The notes beneath the pieces are model-generated. The model made no database searches and had not been told where the DNA came from. It was given only the letters and a program-made list of their open reading frames with translations. Source: Diabrotica undecimpunctata (lineage: Eukaryota > Arthropoda > Insecta > Coleoptera > Chrysomelidae). From it: a DNA stretch of 64,000 nucleotides. Position numbers and translations under genes: made by a program. Below, one piece after another: positions 20,579 to 31,097 of the stretch (within the stretch, counting starts at the first letter, position 1; the number at the start of each line of letters is the position of its first letter). The stretch is from the NCBI RefSeq assembly GCF_040954645.1, contig NC_092810.1, positions 75,584,660-75,648,659 on the forward strand. Reading direction: 5' to 3'.

Positions 20579-21538
20579 CCATAGAGAACATGTATGCAGG
20601 CCAAATATAGATGGATTGCGCTTAATCGTAGAGGCGTTACACCCCAAGTACGGCAGTATTGTTATTGGGTGAGATGGTTATTTTATTAACGCAATGTAAA
20701 CACCATACAAGTAGTGAATAATATGTCTTAGTCAAGAGCGTTTAGGAAAAAATAAATATTTTTTTAAATGCAGCACCTATCGACTTGCAACTTTTTGCAT
20801 TGTATTCAGGATGACGTCAGCAAAAAAGTCTAGAATAGAAAAATTGGTGGAAATGCATAATTCCATTTACAGTGCATAGAATGAGTCCAAAAATGTTATA
20901 TCGAACTTTATGAAAACATGTCAAAATCACTATATTATGGACCAGATTTTGTTACTCGGGGGTTCTTGAGGTAGCTGAATACGAAACCATCAGAACTGAT
21001 CCCCGAGCACCTGATGCCTAGGGTTAATGCTAAGACACGTCATCTTTTGGAGTTTCGATGGTTTTCGGCCCTAAATTGATTCGAACAGATTACTCAATGC
21101 TTTTTGGGGTTGTTGAATATGAATATGACATCAGTAATAATCTTTGGAGAATTGCTGTGACACGCATTGCACATTTGATTATAGTACTGTCTGTTCCAAA
21201 AATAAATTTTTTACTGATTTATATGCTTATTTAAGTAACTTCTAGATGAACTCTAAAATATGTATTTGATCCAACCATCTACAAAAATGAAGATATTCAC
21301 TTGTCTTAAAAAGCAAATTTGGACGGATTTCTAAATCAGTTGTAAAACCTAAGTAATCGATATTTGCTCTTTTAAATCACTATATCCGACTGGCTGCAAA
21401 ATACATTATTGGTTCCTTAATTGTTTTCATAGTACCTACTTTATAATGTGAAAGTAAAAAAAAATTTCATTTTCAAATACATTTGGTATTTAAAATGTTT
21501 GAACCATTCCACAACCAATACAGTTTAACTTAGAAATA
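20579..21538. other. No gene recognised
   Basis: Non-coding-looking A+T-rich sequence between the two copies of the 267-bp direct repeat. Confidence 0.4.
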
Positions 21539-21725
21539 AATTACAGACTTACTCACAATCTATTTAGCTTGCTATGACCGGTTTCGACCACTACAGTTTT
21601 CTGGTTATCATCAGGTCACCCACTTTATTTTACTTGTCCGGTGACCTGATGATAACCAGAAAACTGTAGTGGTCGAAATCGGTCGTCTCAAGCTAGATAA
21701 ATCGATTGTGAGTAAGTCTGTAATT
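21539..21725. repeat. Near-perfect palindrome carrying two facing hammerhead-like motifs
   Basis: Arms 21539-21620 and 21640-21725 are inverted copies with a 19-nt spacer and a handful of mismatches. Each arm contains CTGATGA (21614-21608 minus; 21646-21652 plus), then a region able to form ACCA/TGGT, then GAAACCGGTC (21585-21576 minus) or GAAATCGGTC (21675-21684 plus). ACCGGU is a self-complementary stem III ending in a GUC triplet, as in dimer-forming hammerheads. The plus-strand arm also has GAC/GTC for stem I. Confidence 0.75.
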
Positions 21726-21904
21726 TAACTCTAGAACCTGTTTTGAAATTGACTCACATGGGCAAATTAATCCATTATTTCAATATAAAATAATTGTAAT
21801 TTCTGAATATCCTGTTAATCTTATCAACAAATCTAGTTACATCTGATATGATTTAAATGATGACACCATCGCCTAAGCTGATAACATCAAATAAAGTACC
21901 GTTA

Positions 21905-22171
21905 ATATTGTTCTGAAGCTATTTTCTTGTGGCATTTTAAAGTAATTAATATTTAAATGGGAATAAACCACAATTAAAGGTTAAAGTAAGTTTATTGACG
22001 TTTCAATTTTCACTTCGGAAATCGTTCTCAAAATACAAACATTAGAAAATTAAACAAATTTTGTTTTTTAGTTACTTGGTGAAAAATTCTTCTAATAATT
22101 TAATTTTATCTGACTCATTTATATTGACAATTCAGACATACATTACACATTTGAAAGTAGACGACTTTAAA
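21905..22171 (-). repeat. 267-bp dispersed repeat, copy 2, with hammerhead-like motif
   Basis: Matches 20312-20578 in the same orientation. Its minus strand also carries TTGAGAA, a GATTTCC stem-loop and GAAACGTC (22004-21997), with TATT/AATA as stem I, so the motif is conserved between copies. Confidence 0.6.
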
Positions 22172-22511
22172 ATGATATTGCCCATATTGTTGAGTTGAGT
22201 TCATGGGACGACTTTACTTGTAAGATAGTTCATTCGATTACATGAAATCAACTTTAACTTGAGAATATCCGTCAGAAAAAATCATAGCATGTAAATCGTC
22301 TTTAAAATGACAAACCCATGCCATGATGACAGTAAAATTCTCCTGTTAGTGATTCCATAGTAAATTATGAGGGGAAACCAGGAAAAAAACCTCATAATAC
22401 GAGTACTATCCTGACATGGTAAGTATTTGGTAGTGCATTTAGTTTACTTTCAATAAACACCAAATTGTGATTTTATGTTTGTTATTTAAAAACATAAATG
22501 ATGTATCCTCT

Positions 22512-22813
22512 ATATGTTACTGACTTACTAATACTGTTATTTTCCTTTTAATAACTTCCTCTTTTAATATGGGTAACCAGATCCTACTGCATTCTGCCAG
22601 GAATTTGCTATACAATTGGTCTCATTTAGCATAATTAGAGCCGCTTCTTTGATTTATTAATTAATTTATTAATTTATGTATTAATCAAAGAAGCGGCTCT
22701 AATTATGCTGAATGAGACCAATTGTTTAGCAAATTCCTCGGCAGAATGTAGTACGATCTAGTTACCCATATTAAAAGGAAAATACCAGTATTAGTTAGTC
22801 AGTGACATTTTAT
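22512..22813. repeat. Long imperfect palindrome (foldback)
   Basis: Arms of about 150 and 134 bp (about 22512-22660 and 22680-22813) around a TTAATTTATTAAT-rich centre. Shared arm text includes CAAAGAAGCGGCTC and its complement. The left arm has an extra stretch of about 15 bp near 22550. A related single arm occurs at 6395-6480, so this is a dispersed family. Confidence 0.8.
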
Positions 22814-22829
22814 GTTTTTTTATGAATAA

Positions 22830-23199
22830 TACTTTTAACATATGTAAAGCTTTGGCTCGCTCAACACACTTGTTCCAACGATATTCCAACTTTTAAGAAT
22901 ATCTTCATTGTTTGTTTGATGATTACAAATTTCAAAATATTTTCAACAACCATTAGTAGCTCGAAAATAGTAAGTGAAGTTAGATGGAAATCTATTACTG
23001 TCTTGCCGACTAATTTTTTCAGATTTAGAAGCCAATGATAATCGTTGTGTGGTGCGTTATCCTGATGGCAAACACTTTCTTTTCTACCAAATAAGACTGT
23101 TTTTGCAACAAAACATCTTAACAGATTGGCATAAACCTCTTTATTATTATTTTTTCGTGTTGTGAGATAAAGAAAACTAACGCAAAGCAGTCCCTGCAT
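22830..23199 (-). pseudogene. Mariner-like transposase C-terminal fragment
   Basis: The minus-strand frame contains VCHQDNAPHNDYHWLLNL, joining the second catalytic Asp motif (HQDNAP) directly to the region after the third (DYH--L). It continues with a helix-rich tail ending FLKVGISLEQ and, after a frameshift, RWNKCVE. The roughly 34-residue interval between catalytic residues has been deleted. No TIRs were identified. The right end runs into the palindrome at 23172-23306. Confidence 0.55.
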
Positions 23200-23306
23200 C
23201 TCTTTTTAATTTGTCTGGTTTATCGACTACGTGACCAATGAGAAAGTCACGTGGTCGATAAACCCGGCCCATTAAGAGATGCAGGGACTGCTTTGCATCA
23301 GTTTTC
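23172..23306. repeat. Palindrome with 62-bp arms
   Basis: Arms 23172-23235 and 23246-23306, spacer 10 nt. Both contain GCAAAGCAGTCCCTGCATC or its complement and end at CACGTGAC-type text. Sits at the 5' edge of the mariner fragment. Confidence 0.85.
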
Positions 23307-23429
23307 TCTGTCGCACTGGAGGAATGTATTGCAGCTGTAAGTCTATTTGTATGATGTCTATGGACAAAACCGTTTTTTGGAGGTTAAGGACAACTTTACC
23401 TTTATCTTAACTTTTATAGGCCTAAAGTA

Positions 23430-24340
23430 CGAACGTGTACGAACTCATTACTTTATATACCTTCATAAAATTATCAGACCCTCCGAGATATAGCAAACTG
23501 ATCACCGGCATCCGATGGAAATGCGTACACAGATCACTCCAAATAGGTAAACTCATCACCAGCATCGTTGCCCCAAGACGCTGGTTTCTAAAGCGGAAGA
23601 TTGGCTGTTAACTTTTACACTTGTTTACGTAGTAATCTATTAAATTCAGAAATTATTTTAAACAAATTGCTGTCAAATTTAACTGATATATTTGAATCGG
23701 GGTCCCACAGTGAGTGACCTATTAGATTTATCTGTCAATCTAGATGGTGATCTGAAAATTCAGCTGCGTAGATTTTCGATAGTGAACTTTTTAATGAAAA
23801 TATTTTTGACCATGTGCTATTTCCGGTAATGCCGACAATAGCATATACCGGTTATACCGGAAATAGCCCCCAACTTCGTTATTTGATTTGCATTGCATTT
23901 TTCTACTTTTCGTTGAATTCTACAAATACTTTGTTAAGCATATATTCGGTCCAAGTATTACCGTTTTGGCGTTATTTGACATTTTTACTAACTGAAAAAC
24001 GGATAAAGCTAAAGTCTTAAGTGTGTCATCACGGCATAGAAGACAAAATAAGCTTAATTTTCTACTCGCGCAAAGCTCTACAGTTCATGACATCATTGAC
24101 AAAAAAATTTAAATTTGAGGTATCAACTCAAGATTCTCAAATGCACTGCCCTGGCTCTAAGAAACGGTCAAAGGTTATGTTCTGGCCTTTACATGCTACG
24201 GAGTGCAGGTAGGCCAGTGATCAGTTTGCCAATCTCTCTCTAGGTCTATTTTAAAATCCTGGTTTTATTGCTGCGATGCGTTTGTACTATCTACGAGTGC
24301 ATTTATGCTAATTGCTGATGAGTTTACGTGTATCCGAAAG
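23430..24340. mobile_element. Non-autonomous DNA transposon with inverted subterminal repeats, copy 2
   Basis: Inverted relative to copy 1 at 82-1670. Left-end motifs (GTAAACTCATCAC type) are at 23437-23451, 23493-23505, 23525-23537 and 23547-23559. Right-end motifs in complement are at 24217-24229 and 24315-24327, with a decayed one between. The sequence between motifs also aligns with copy 1, for example AGACGCTGGTTTCTAA against its complement near 1515. The interior is about 0.7 kb shorter than in copy 1 and has only short frames. Confidence 0.6.
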
Positions 24341-24405
24341 TAAATGTATAACATCATTTGACATACATAGTATATCTGTCATCTTACTTTCTTTTACTAA
24401 ACTAA

Positions 24406-24664
24406 TATTCATTAAAATATGGTGGACTCTTGTATCTTTTCTGGAATATTTGCCAAATTGAACCGACCACAGCTTTCAGCAACAATATGACTATATGACC
24501 GTATTTTAAGTCAGCATACTATCTCTTAAGTGTTGTTTCCGATGGAATAAAATATTAATAACACTAATCAAACTGTTATTCATGAAAATGTGGTGGACTC
24601 TTGTATCTTTTCTGGAATATTTTCCAAATTAAACCGACCACAGCTTTCAGCAAGAATATGACTG
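24406..24664 (+). repeat. Direct duplication of an 88-bp unit
   Basis: 24406-24494 and 24577-24664 share about 90% identity, including TGGTGGACTCTTGTATC. The units are separated by about 80 bp. No coding content. Confidence 0.85.
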
Positions 24665-24817
24665 TAGACAATTTTCTATACTGACTATGCTTAAAATAAT
24701 GTTACTTAATTAATGTTCAATTACTTTCTAAACTAACACATCTTTTAGAGTCAAAGAATCTAGATGTATATAAAATTTTATATGGTCATATTAATTGCTT
24801 AAAATTAAAGCTCTGAC

Positions 24818-25022
24818 AATAAAAAAAAAATAATAAAGAATAAAAAAATGGAGAACAAAATAAAAAAAAAATAAAATAAAAAAAAAGTTACTAGGACGAT
24901 CTAAACCTCCGAGGTGTCGAATCGGGTTTATGTCTTAGCGTAGTAATAAAAAAAATAAATAAAACAAAATAAAAAAAAAAGTAATAAAAAAAATAAAAAA
25001 AAATATAAAAAAAATAAAACAG
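24818..25022. repeat. A-rich low-complexity tract
   Basis: Repeated AAATAAAA-type runs broken by one 70-bp unique island. Confidence 0.85.
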
Positions 25023-25175
25023 CAAAAACAGAGTAAACTAGTAAGTAAGTTTCTAACATTCCATGTCCTAACTGTCAATACAATAGTTGTAAATTTAAAT
25101 ACTAACAATATCTTGTGTAAAGAGAGAACTCAAAACAAATTGACTGGCCAGTTGGTTGTCAAAACCAGTGCCAAT

Positions 25176-25177
<2 letters not shown>

Positions 25178-25269
<92 letters not shown>
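25178..25269. repeat. (CA)n microsatellite
   Basis: About 45 CA units without interruption. The Thr-His frame over it is artefactual. Confidence 0.97.
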
Positions 25270-25271
<2 letters not shown>

Positions 25272-26246
25272 CTTAAAATAGTCAGCATACCATATCTTAA
25301 CCCTGCCAAAACTCAGCAGTTAATAAGTGTTACTTCTTGCTTCGATGGGCTGCTTGTGTGTTCTAGCTGTTGGGTCCTCCAATTAGAAGTTGTGGCTTCT
25401 GGAGAGCTGCAATCACACGTGGCTGTATGTCCTGATTAGTAAAATTGAATGTGGCCAATCAATTCGATCTGGTCAATTAAGTTGTTGATAAACCAATATT
25501 TCCAATAAATTCAATGAATCCAATAAAATGTCCAATAAACCAATAAACTGTCCAATAAACCAATAAACTAAAAGATAAGGAACAACTTGCATTAGAAACA
25601 CATCAAAAAGAAAGGTTTAACTTCCTTGCCATCTTACAAAATTACATTTAAATAAATAGCGTATGGCAAGGATAAAATGAAATATGAATGTTACTACTTA
25701 GTTAAATTCTGTTAAAGAGTCCTAATGCATATATCAGAAAAAAAATGTGCTTTCGAAAGAAAGTAAGGTTACATTGGAAATGCGGTCAGAATTATAGAAT
25801 AAATATCACAATGAAAGTACTTACCCCAAGAGAATTTGTAGACCATAAAAATGAGTCTTATAATAACTTTTGCCTTCTTTTATAAATTTCAAAAAGAGGC
25901 AAAAAATAATCCCACTACAGAAAAGTTGTTTTGACAGAAAGTGGGAGACTGAATGAAGTTAGTACAGATGTCATACGATGTTGCTATAGATATCATGAAA
26001 CTAGCTTGTCTGTCAACACGGAACAGAATAGTCTGCCGAACAAAAAGAGAGAAGGCGAATATTTATTCTACGGGACAGAAAGAGAGAGAAAATAAAGACA
26101 GAGGAAGAAAAGAAAAAACATAGGGCGCCAACTACTTTTATAAATAAAAAATAGTAAAACTTAAACTGAAGATAAAGAAATTAATAAATAAATAAACAAA
26201 TTAAAATGAAATAAGTATTAAAATATAAATTAATAAAGATGTGACG
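25270..26246. other. No gene recognised
   Basis: Mixed sequence with a small tandem array of CCAATAAAC-type units at about 25495-25570. No convincing coding frame. The 5' LTR and gag of the following gypsy element would be expected here but were not found. Confidence 0.5.
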
Positions 26247-29200
26247 TTTATAACGTTACAAACTCACCAGCAGGAAAACTAGAACGGGCCGGCCTTACGG
26301 GAGCAGCTTCGATCCGGAACTTTTCCAAAGACACTCTCATACTAATAGCTTCTTTGAAATGGACCGGACCGCTACAGGTGAAAATGCCAACATTCATGGA
26401 GAAATCCAAGTACAACTGGGAATTGGAGCAGAAAAGTTCGTCCATACTGTTATAGTTGCTGACATCGAAGAGCATGTTATATTAGAATGGACGTAATGAA
26501 TATGTATGGATTCCAATTGGATTTTAAGAATATGGTAATTAAAGTTGGCAACGAGGAGGTATTTCTTCATCCACATGATGACAACACTGTGCAAGAAGCC
26601 ATTAAAGAAGATACAGTAGTGCCTGCGGGAAGTGAAACGATCATAGTAGCGCGGCTACAGGGAATTGTGGACGAAGGGACACCTGTTATGATGGAGCCTT
26701 AGAACCATGACGACGAGCTTGGCTATGGAATCATAATTGGAAAGGAATTGGTGACTTCGGCTAAAGAAAATCCTGTGAGACTTATGTCAATGACTACCCA
26801 GTGACCATCAAAAAAGAGACAAAAGTAGGAACTTGTGTACCTGTGACATCCATAATCCGTCAGGCGACAACATCTCATAATTTCAACGACAAATTCGACC
26901 AAATGGTTGCAGTTGCTGGACAGTCTCTAAATCAGATGGAGAAAAGGAAATTAAGGGAATTTCTTCGCCAGTGTCGTGATATTTTCGTACCGAAAGGAGG
27001 AAAGGCGGAAAGAACTACCGTTGTTAAGCTTAAAATTGATACTGGTAATGCTAAGCCAATTTGTCAAATAGCTCGACGATTACCACAGGCGAAAAGGGAG
27101 AAAGCTGAAACGATTGTTCAGGAAATGAAGAAAGACGGGTCTACGAGCCCATGGGCCTCTCCGGTGGTCCTGGTTATGAAGAAAGGCGGAACGACGAGAT
27201 TCTGTGTGGATTACCGTTTGCTGAACAACGTTACCAAGAAAGATAGTTATCCTCTGCCTCGGATCGACGACACCTTGGACACATTGGCTGGAAGTAAATT
27301 GTTTTTTACTTTGGATTTGAAGTCTGGATACTGGCAGGTAGAAATGGACCCAGTAGATAAAGAGAAGACAGCCTTCACCACAGGATCTGGATTGTGGCAA
27401 TTCAACGTTATGCCATTTGGACTCTGTAATGCTCCTGCGACATTTGAGAGACTTATGGAAAATATGTTGAGAGGGTTATCTTGAAAAACCTGCCTGGTTT
27501 ATCTAGATGACATAATCGTCTTGGGAGAGACATTTGATGAACATCTGTAGAATTTAGAAAACGTTTTTTATCGACTTAAAGCTGCCCAATTTATGTTAAA
27601 CCCCAAGAAATGCCAGCTATTTCAAGGTAAAGTCAATTACCTGGGTCATATAGTCAGTAAAGAAGGAGTGGCCGTGGATAAGGGAAAAATCGATTCCATT
27701 AAGGAATGGCCAGAACCAACGGACAAACATCAAGTGAGAAGTTTTCTTGGACTATGTACTTACTACCGTAGGTTTATTAAGAAGTTTGCAGATATCGCTA
27801 AGCCATCAACGCGACTTACAGAGGAAGCAAGAGATTACCACTGGGATACAGACTGCCAAAATGCCTTTGAGACCTTAACAAAGCATTTAATCACAGCACG
27901 AATTTTAGGATATCCGCTGCCAGAAGGAGAGTTCATTTTAGATACAGATGCAAGTAATGTGGGAATAGGAGGAGTGCTATCTCAGATTCAAGGATGACAG
28001 GAACGAGTCCTTGGATATTTAAGTAAAGTTCTTTCAAAACCTGACCGGAATTATTGCGTCACGAGAAGAGAATTTCTAGCAGTAGTGAAATCAGTAGAGC
28101 ACTTCTATCAATACCTTTATGGAAGGAAGTTTTTAATTCAAACCGACCATGCCGCCCTTAAGTGGTTGATGCAGTTTAAGAATCCAGAGGGTCAGATAGC
28201 CAGATGGATCGAACGACTCCAAGAATACGATTTCAAGATTGAGCACCGGGCCGGAGTTAACCACAGAAACGCTGATTCTCTTTCCAGAAGGCCATACCCA
28301 GCAGAGTGTTCCCACTGCAACAAAACGGAATTCAAGGAAGCAGCAGTGCTAAGAACAACAATGGTCAACGAAGATTGGATGCCTACCAAGATAAGGGATG
28401 AACAAGAGAGAGATCCAGTTATACAAAAAAATTCTAAAATGTAAAGAGAAAAACCGTCGACTACCTTGGTAAGAAATATCAAACCTATGCTCAGTAGATA
28501 AGTACTATCAAACTAGTACTGGAAAATGATGACGGTTTAGAGAAGAGAAGACAGTTGGTGATTCCAAAGAGCAGAATAGCCGAAGTACTTCGTCAGTTAC
28601 ACGACAGTCCATTAGGAGGGCATTTCGGTGTAAAGAAAACCATTCAGCGAATTCGGGAACGGTTTTAATGGATGAACAGTTCCGACGACGTAAAGGACTG
28701 GTGTAAAAAATGTACTATTTGTGCTACGAGTAACGTGCCTCACCGAAAAAGGAGAGCTCCTATGAGACAATATAATGTTGGAAGTCCGTTTGAAAGAATA
28801 GCTTTGGACATCGCTGGGCCATTTCCAGAAAGTGAAAATGGAGGCAAGTACATGTTAGTAGTAATGGATTACTTCACTAAGTGGGTCGAGATTTACGCAC
28901 TTCCAGACCAGAAGGTCGCCACCATTGCAAATAAGTTGATCCAAGAATATATCAGCCGATTAGGAGTGCCTTAGGAGATCCATAGTGACCAAGGAAGAAC
29001 TTTGAAAGCGATCTATTCCAAGGAATATGTGATAGACTAGGCATTAAGAAAACAAGAACTACAGCGTATCATCCGCAATCGGATGGTATGGTAGAATGAA
29101 TGAATAGGACAATAGGCAAGTATTTGACAAAGATAGTGTCCGATCATCAGCGAGACTGGGACCAATATCTTCCGTTCTTCACAATGGCCTACAGATCTGC

Positions 29201-29340
29201 TGTTAACGAATCAACAGGACAGACACCAGCCACAGTCCTATTCGGACGCGAGATTCGACTACCTTGTGATCTAGAGTTTGGATGTCGAAGAAGTAGCAGG
29301 TGAAGATTGTGTGATGTAATTATGAAGAAGAATGGACGAT
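26247..29340 (+). pseudogene. pol: Gypsy pol: protease end, RT, RNase H, integrase
   Basis: The protease tail (RTATGENANIHGEIQVQLG, then VADIEEHVIL) lies before 26490. The RT reads RFCVDYRLLNNVTKKDSYPL (27200-27260), LDLKSGYWQVEM, FGLCNAPATFERLM, the catalytic YLDDIIVLG (27499-27525) and a YLGHIVSKEG motif. RNase H follows, with DTDASNVGIGGVLSQ and a TDHAALKWL segment to about 28290. Integrase has an H2C2 finger ending WCKKCTICATSN, catalytic Asp in ALDIAGPFPE and HSDQG, and the Glu region near 29090. In-frame stops are at 27482, 27551, 27995, 28666, 28972 and 29097. There are frameshifts near 28430 (in an A run) and 29000. It cannot encode a working polyprotein. Confidence 0.9.
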
Positions 29341-29432
29341 GTACGGGGAAAGCCGGTGATAGTACACCATAACCGGCTGACGTCTTTCGAAGGTGACCAC
29401 GACGTAGATAAAGAAGTGGAAGTAAACCTACC

Positions 29433-30053
29433 ATGGGGGCCTATGGAGGTAGCGGTAAAGCAAGACATGGTGTTACCACTGAAGAAAAGCAAGATCTACT
29501 CGCGCTTCCCGATGACTACTCGCTGGCCCTTACCATCCTGGCCAGTATCAAAGACGCACCAGGGTTAGCATCCGTCGTTCGAAGCAAGTTTGGTCGAGTT
29601 GCAGAACTTCAATGCCAAGTGCCAGCTCCCGTAAAAGTCTTAAAACTCCCAAGATACATCACGTTACCTTTTCTACCTGGTAACAAAAGACACTGCCCGT
29701 GACCAACCTACCTACCAAGATGTATGGGAAGCCTTACTTCAATTGAGAGAGCACGTACTAGAGTCCGACATGCAAAAGTTAGCCATGCCAAAGTTAGAGT
29801 ACCGCCAATTAGATTTTAGGGTTATCCGAAGTATGGTGGAGGAGATGTTTAAATACACCGAAGTCCAGGTGTTAGTTTGTTGCAATCCGCATAGTTACTG
29901 GTGCGGAGAGAAAACCGTCCCTTGTCATTATTATACAACTGGAAGTTGTAAAAGGGGGTACAGTTGGCGATACCAGCATACCGTTCCAGTTCCAGTCCCG
30001 ACAAGGTTCCAGGAGGAACCATCTTTTAAGAGGGGGGCAATGTTACGATAAAT
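29433..30053 (+). pseudogene. Accessory ORF: TARG1-like macro domain plus CCCH-like finger
   Basis: This ORF is downstream of integrase and upstream of the polypurine tract. Its first part (to 29702) reads DYSLALTILASIKDAPGLAS and SKFGRVAELQCQVPAP. After a frameshift near 29660 it continues in the next frame with FYLVTKDTARDQPTYQDVW, ALLQLREHVLESDMQKLAMP and VIRSMVEEMFKYTEVQVLV to about 29877. The run YLVTK-----PTY--VW-AL--LR-H followed by LAMPK and a -MVEE-F--T-V-V strand is that of OARD1/TARG1-type macro domains, which remove ADP-ribose from acidic residues. The usual Gly-Cys-Gly-Leu-Asp loop after MPK is altered and about two residues shorter, so catalysis may be lost. The C-terminus has CHYYTTGSCKRGYSWRYQH, a C-x7-C-x5-W-x3-H finger with Trp at the third Cys position, then Pro-Val repeats. 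I know of no standard gypsy gene of this type. Confidence 0.75.
30029..30040 (+). promoter_or_regulatory. Polypurine tract of the gypsy element
   Basis: AGAGGGGGGCAA lies directly before the TGTTA start of the LTR, the expected site of plus-strand DNA priming. It overlaps the last codons of the accessory ORF. Confidence 0.8.
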
Positions 30054-30380
30054 ATTATGAATCATAAAACTGTAAACATATTATTTCTAATTCTATTATA
30101 TTCTTGTAAGTTCGCCGCTTAGCCGAAAAACCTGTCTGCGTTCCATCCCTTTCGATGTGGGTCGCCGTCCGAATTCGAAGGGATTCTCGATTAACGGCAT
30201 TATATATTTAAAGAGGGAATTTTGTTAAAAACAGTTAGTTCTAGTTCTAATTTTGAATATCAAGTTTAAATTGTAAGCCGGAAATAAATATAAATAAATA
30301 TTGTGAAATAAATTGGTGAATATTGTAATAAAGGCTTTAATAAACTTGTGAGTGTTATAAATGTAGAACCTTTTATAACA
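30041..30380 (+). repeat. Gypsy 3' LTR
   Basis: A 340-bp block starting TGTTACGATAA and ending TTTATAACA (TGTTA...TAACA inverted termini). It contains a TATATATTTAAAG stretch near 30200 and AATAAA signals near 30285-30340. No matching 5' LTR is in the window, so the insertion age cannot be estimated from LTR divergence. Confidence 0.8.
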
Positions 30381-30517
30381 AATAAAGACAATAAATTAGA
30401 TTTAATAAAAATACTACACTATTTTTATCTACATGTAAAATAACAATTATTTATAAATTTGGGTTATTCTTCGTTTTCTCTGTCTTTTTAATTAATTTTT
30501 CTAAAATTTCTGAGCAT

Positions 30518-30683
<166 letters not shown>

Positions 30684-30721
30684 TACTGAGTTCTCGGGAA
30701 GAACCGCGTTGAGAATTTAAA

Positions 30722-30764
30722 ACTCGACGTTTCGGCACCCATTTTGGAACCATTATCAAGAGTG
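30722..30764 (-). ncRNA. Hammerhead-like motif in the Penelope terminal repeat
   Basis: Minus strand: ACTC, TTGATAA (30759-30753), a stem of GGTTCC with GGTGCC (one mismatch), GAAACGTC (30733-30726), GAGT. ACTC/GAGT forms stem I around a GUC triplet. The core has U3 and A8 in place of C3 and G8, the same paired change as in the repeats at 20404 and 21997. Confidence 0.45.
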
Positions 30765-31097
30765 ATACGGTTCGGTTCGAGTTCGGGTTCTCAATCTGCC
30801 TACTCGCCTCACTCGAGACGTACCAGTATCGTGTTCTATATTGCAAGAACTGTCTCTCGGCTTTGAGTTCTCAATCTGCCTACTCCTCAGTGTCGAGTGA
30901 CAACCGGTTTTACCCTGTGTGGCTGCTTTTATACTCGCTGTATGCGCGGGAACGGTATGTGCTGACGTGGTCGGAACTGACGTGGCCTGAGCGGTGTGGG
31001 CGGGAGGTCGCTGAAGCAGGGGTCGCCATGTTGCCGGCAATCGTTTCGCGTCATCGCGCGTGTTCAAGCTGTTAGGCCGTTTTTCGATTTAGATAGC

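Larger units (their letters stand above)
26247..30380 (+). mobile_element. Ty3/gypsy retrotransposon, 5'-truncated, with accessory macro-domain ORF
   Basis: Order: end of protease, reverse transcriptase, RNase H, integrase (26247-29340), an accessory macro-domain and CCCH-like ORF (29433-30053), polypurine tract (30029-30040) and 3' LTR (30041-30380). The 5' LTR and gag are absent, so it is a truncated copy. The pol frame carries several stops and frameshifts. Pol order RT-RNase H-integrase assigns it to Ty3/gypsy. Confidence 0.9.

Noticed and set aside
25113..25439. Thr-His-rich frame
   Set aside because: Produced by the (CA)n tract. The Thr-His and Cys-Val frames at 52052-52387 are likewise microsatellite artefacts.
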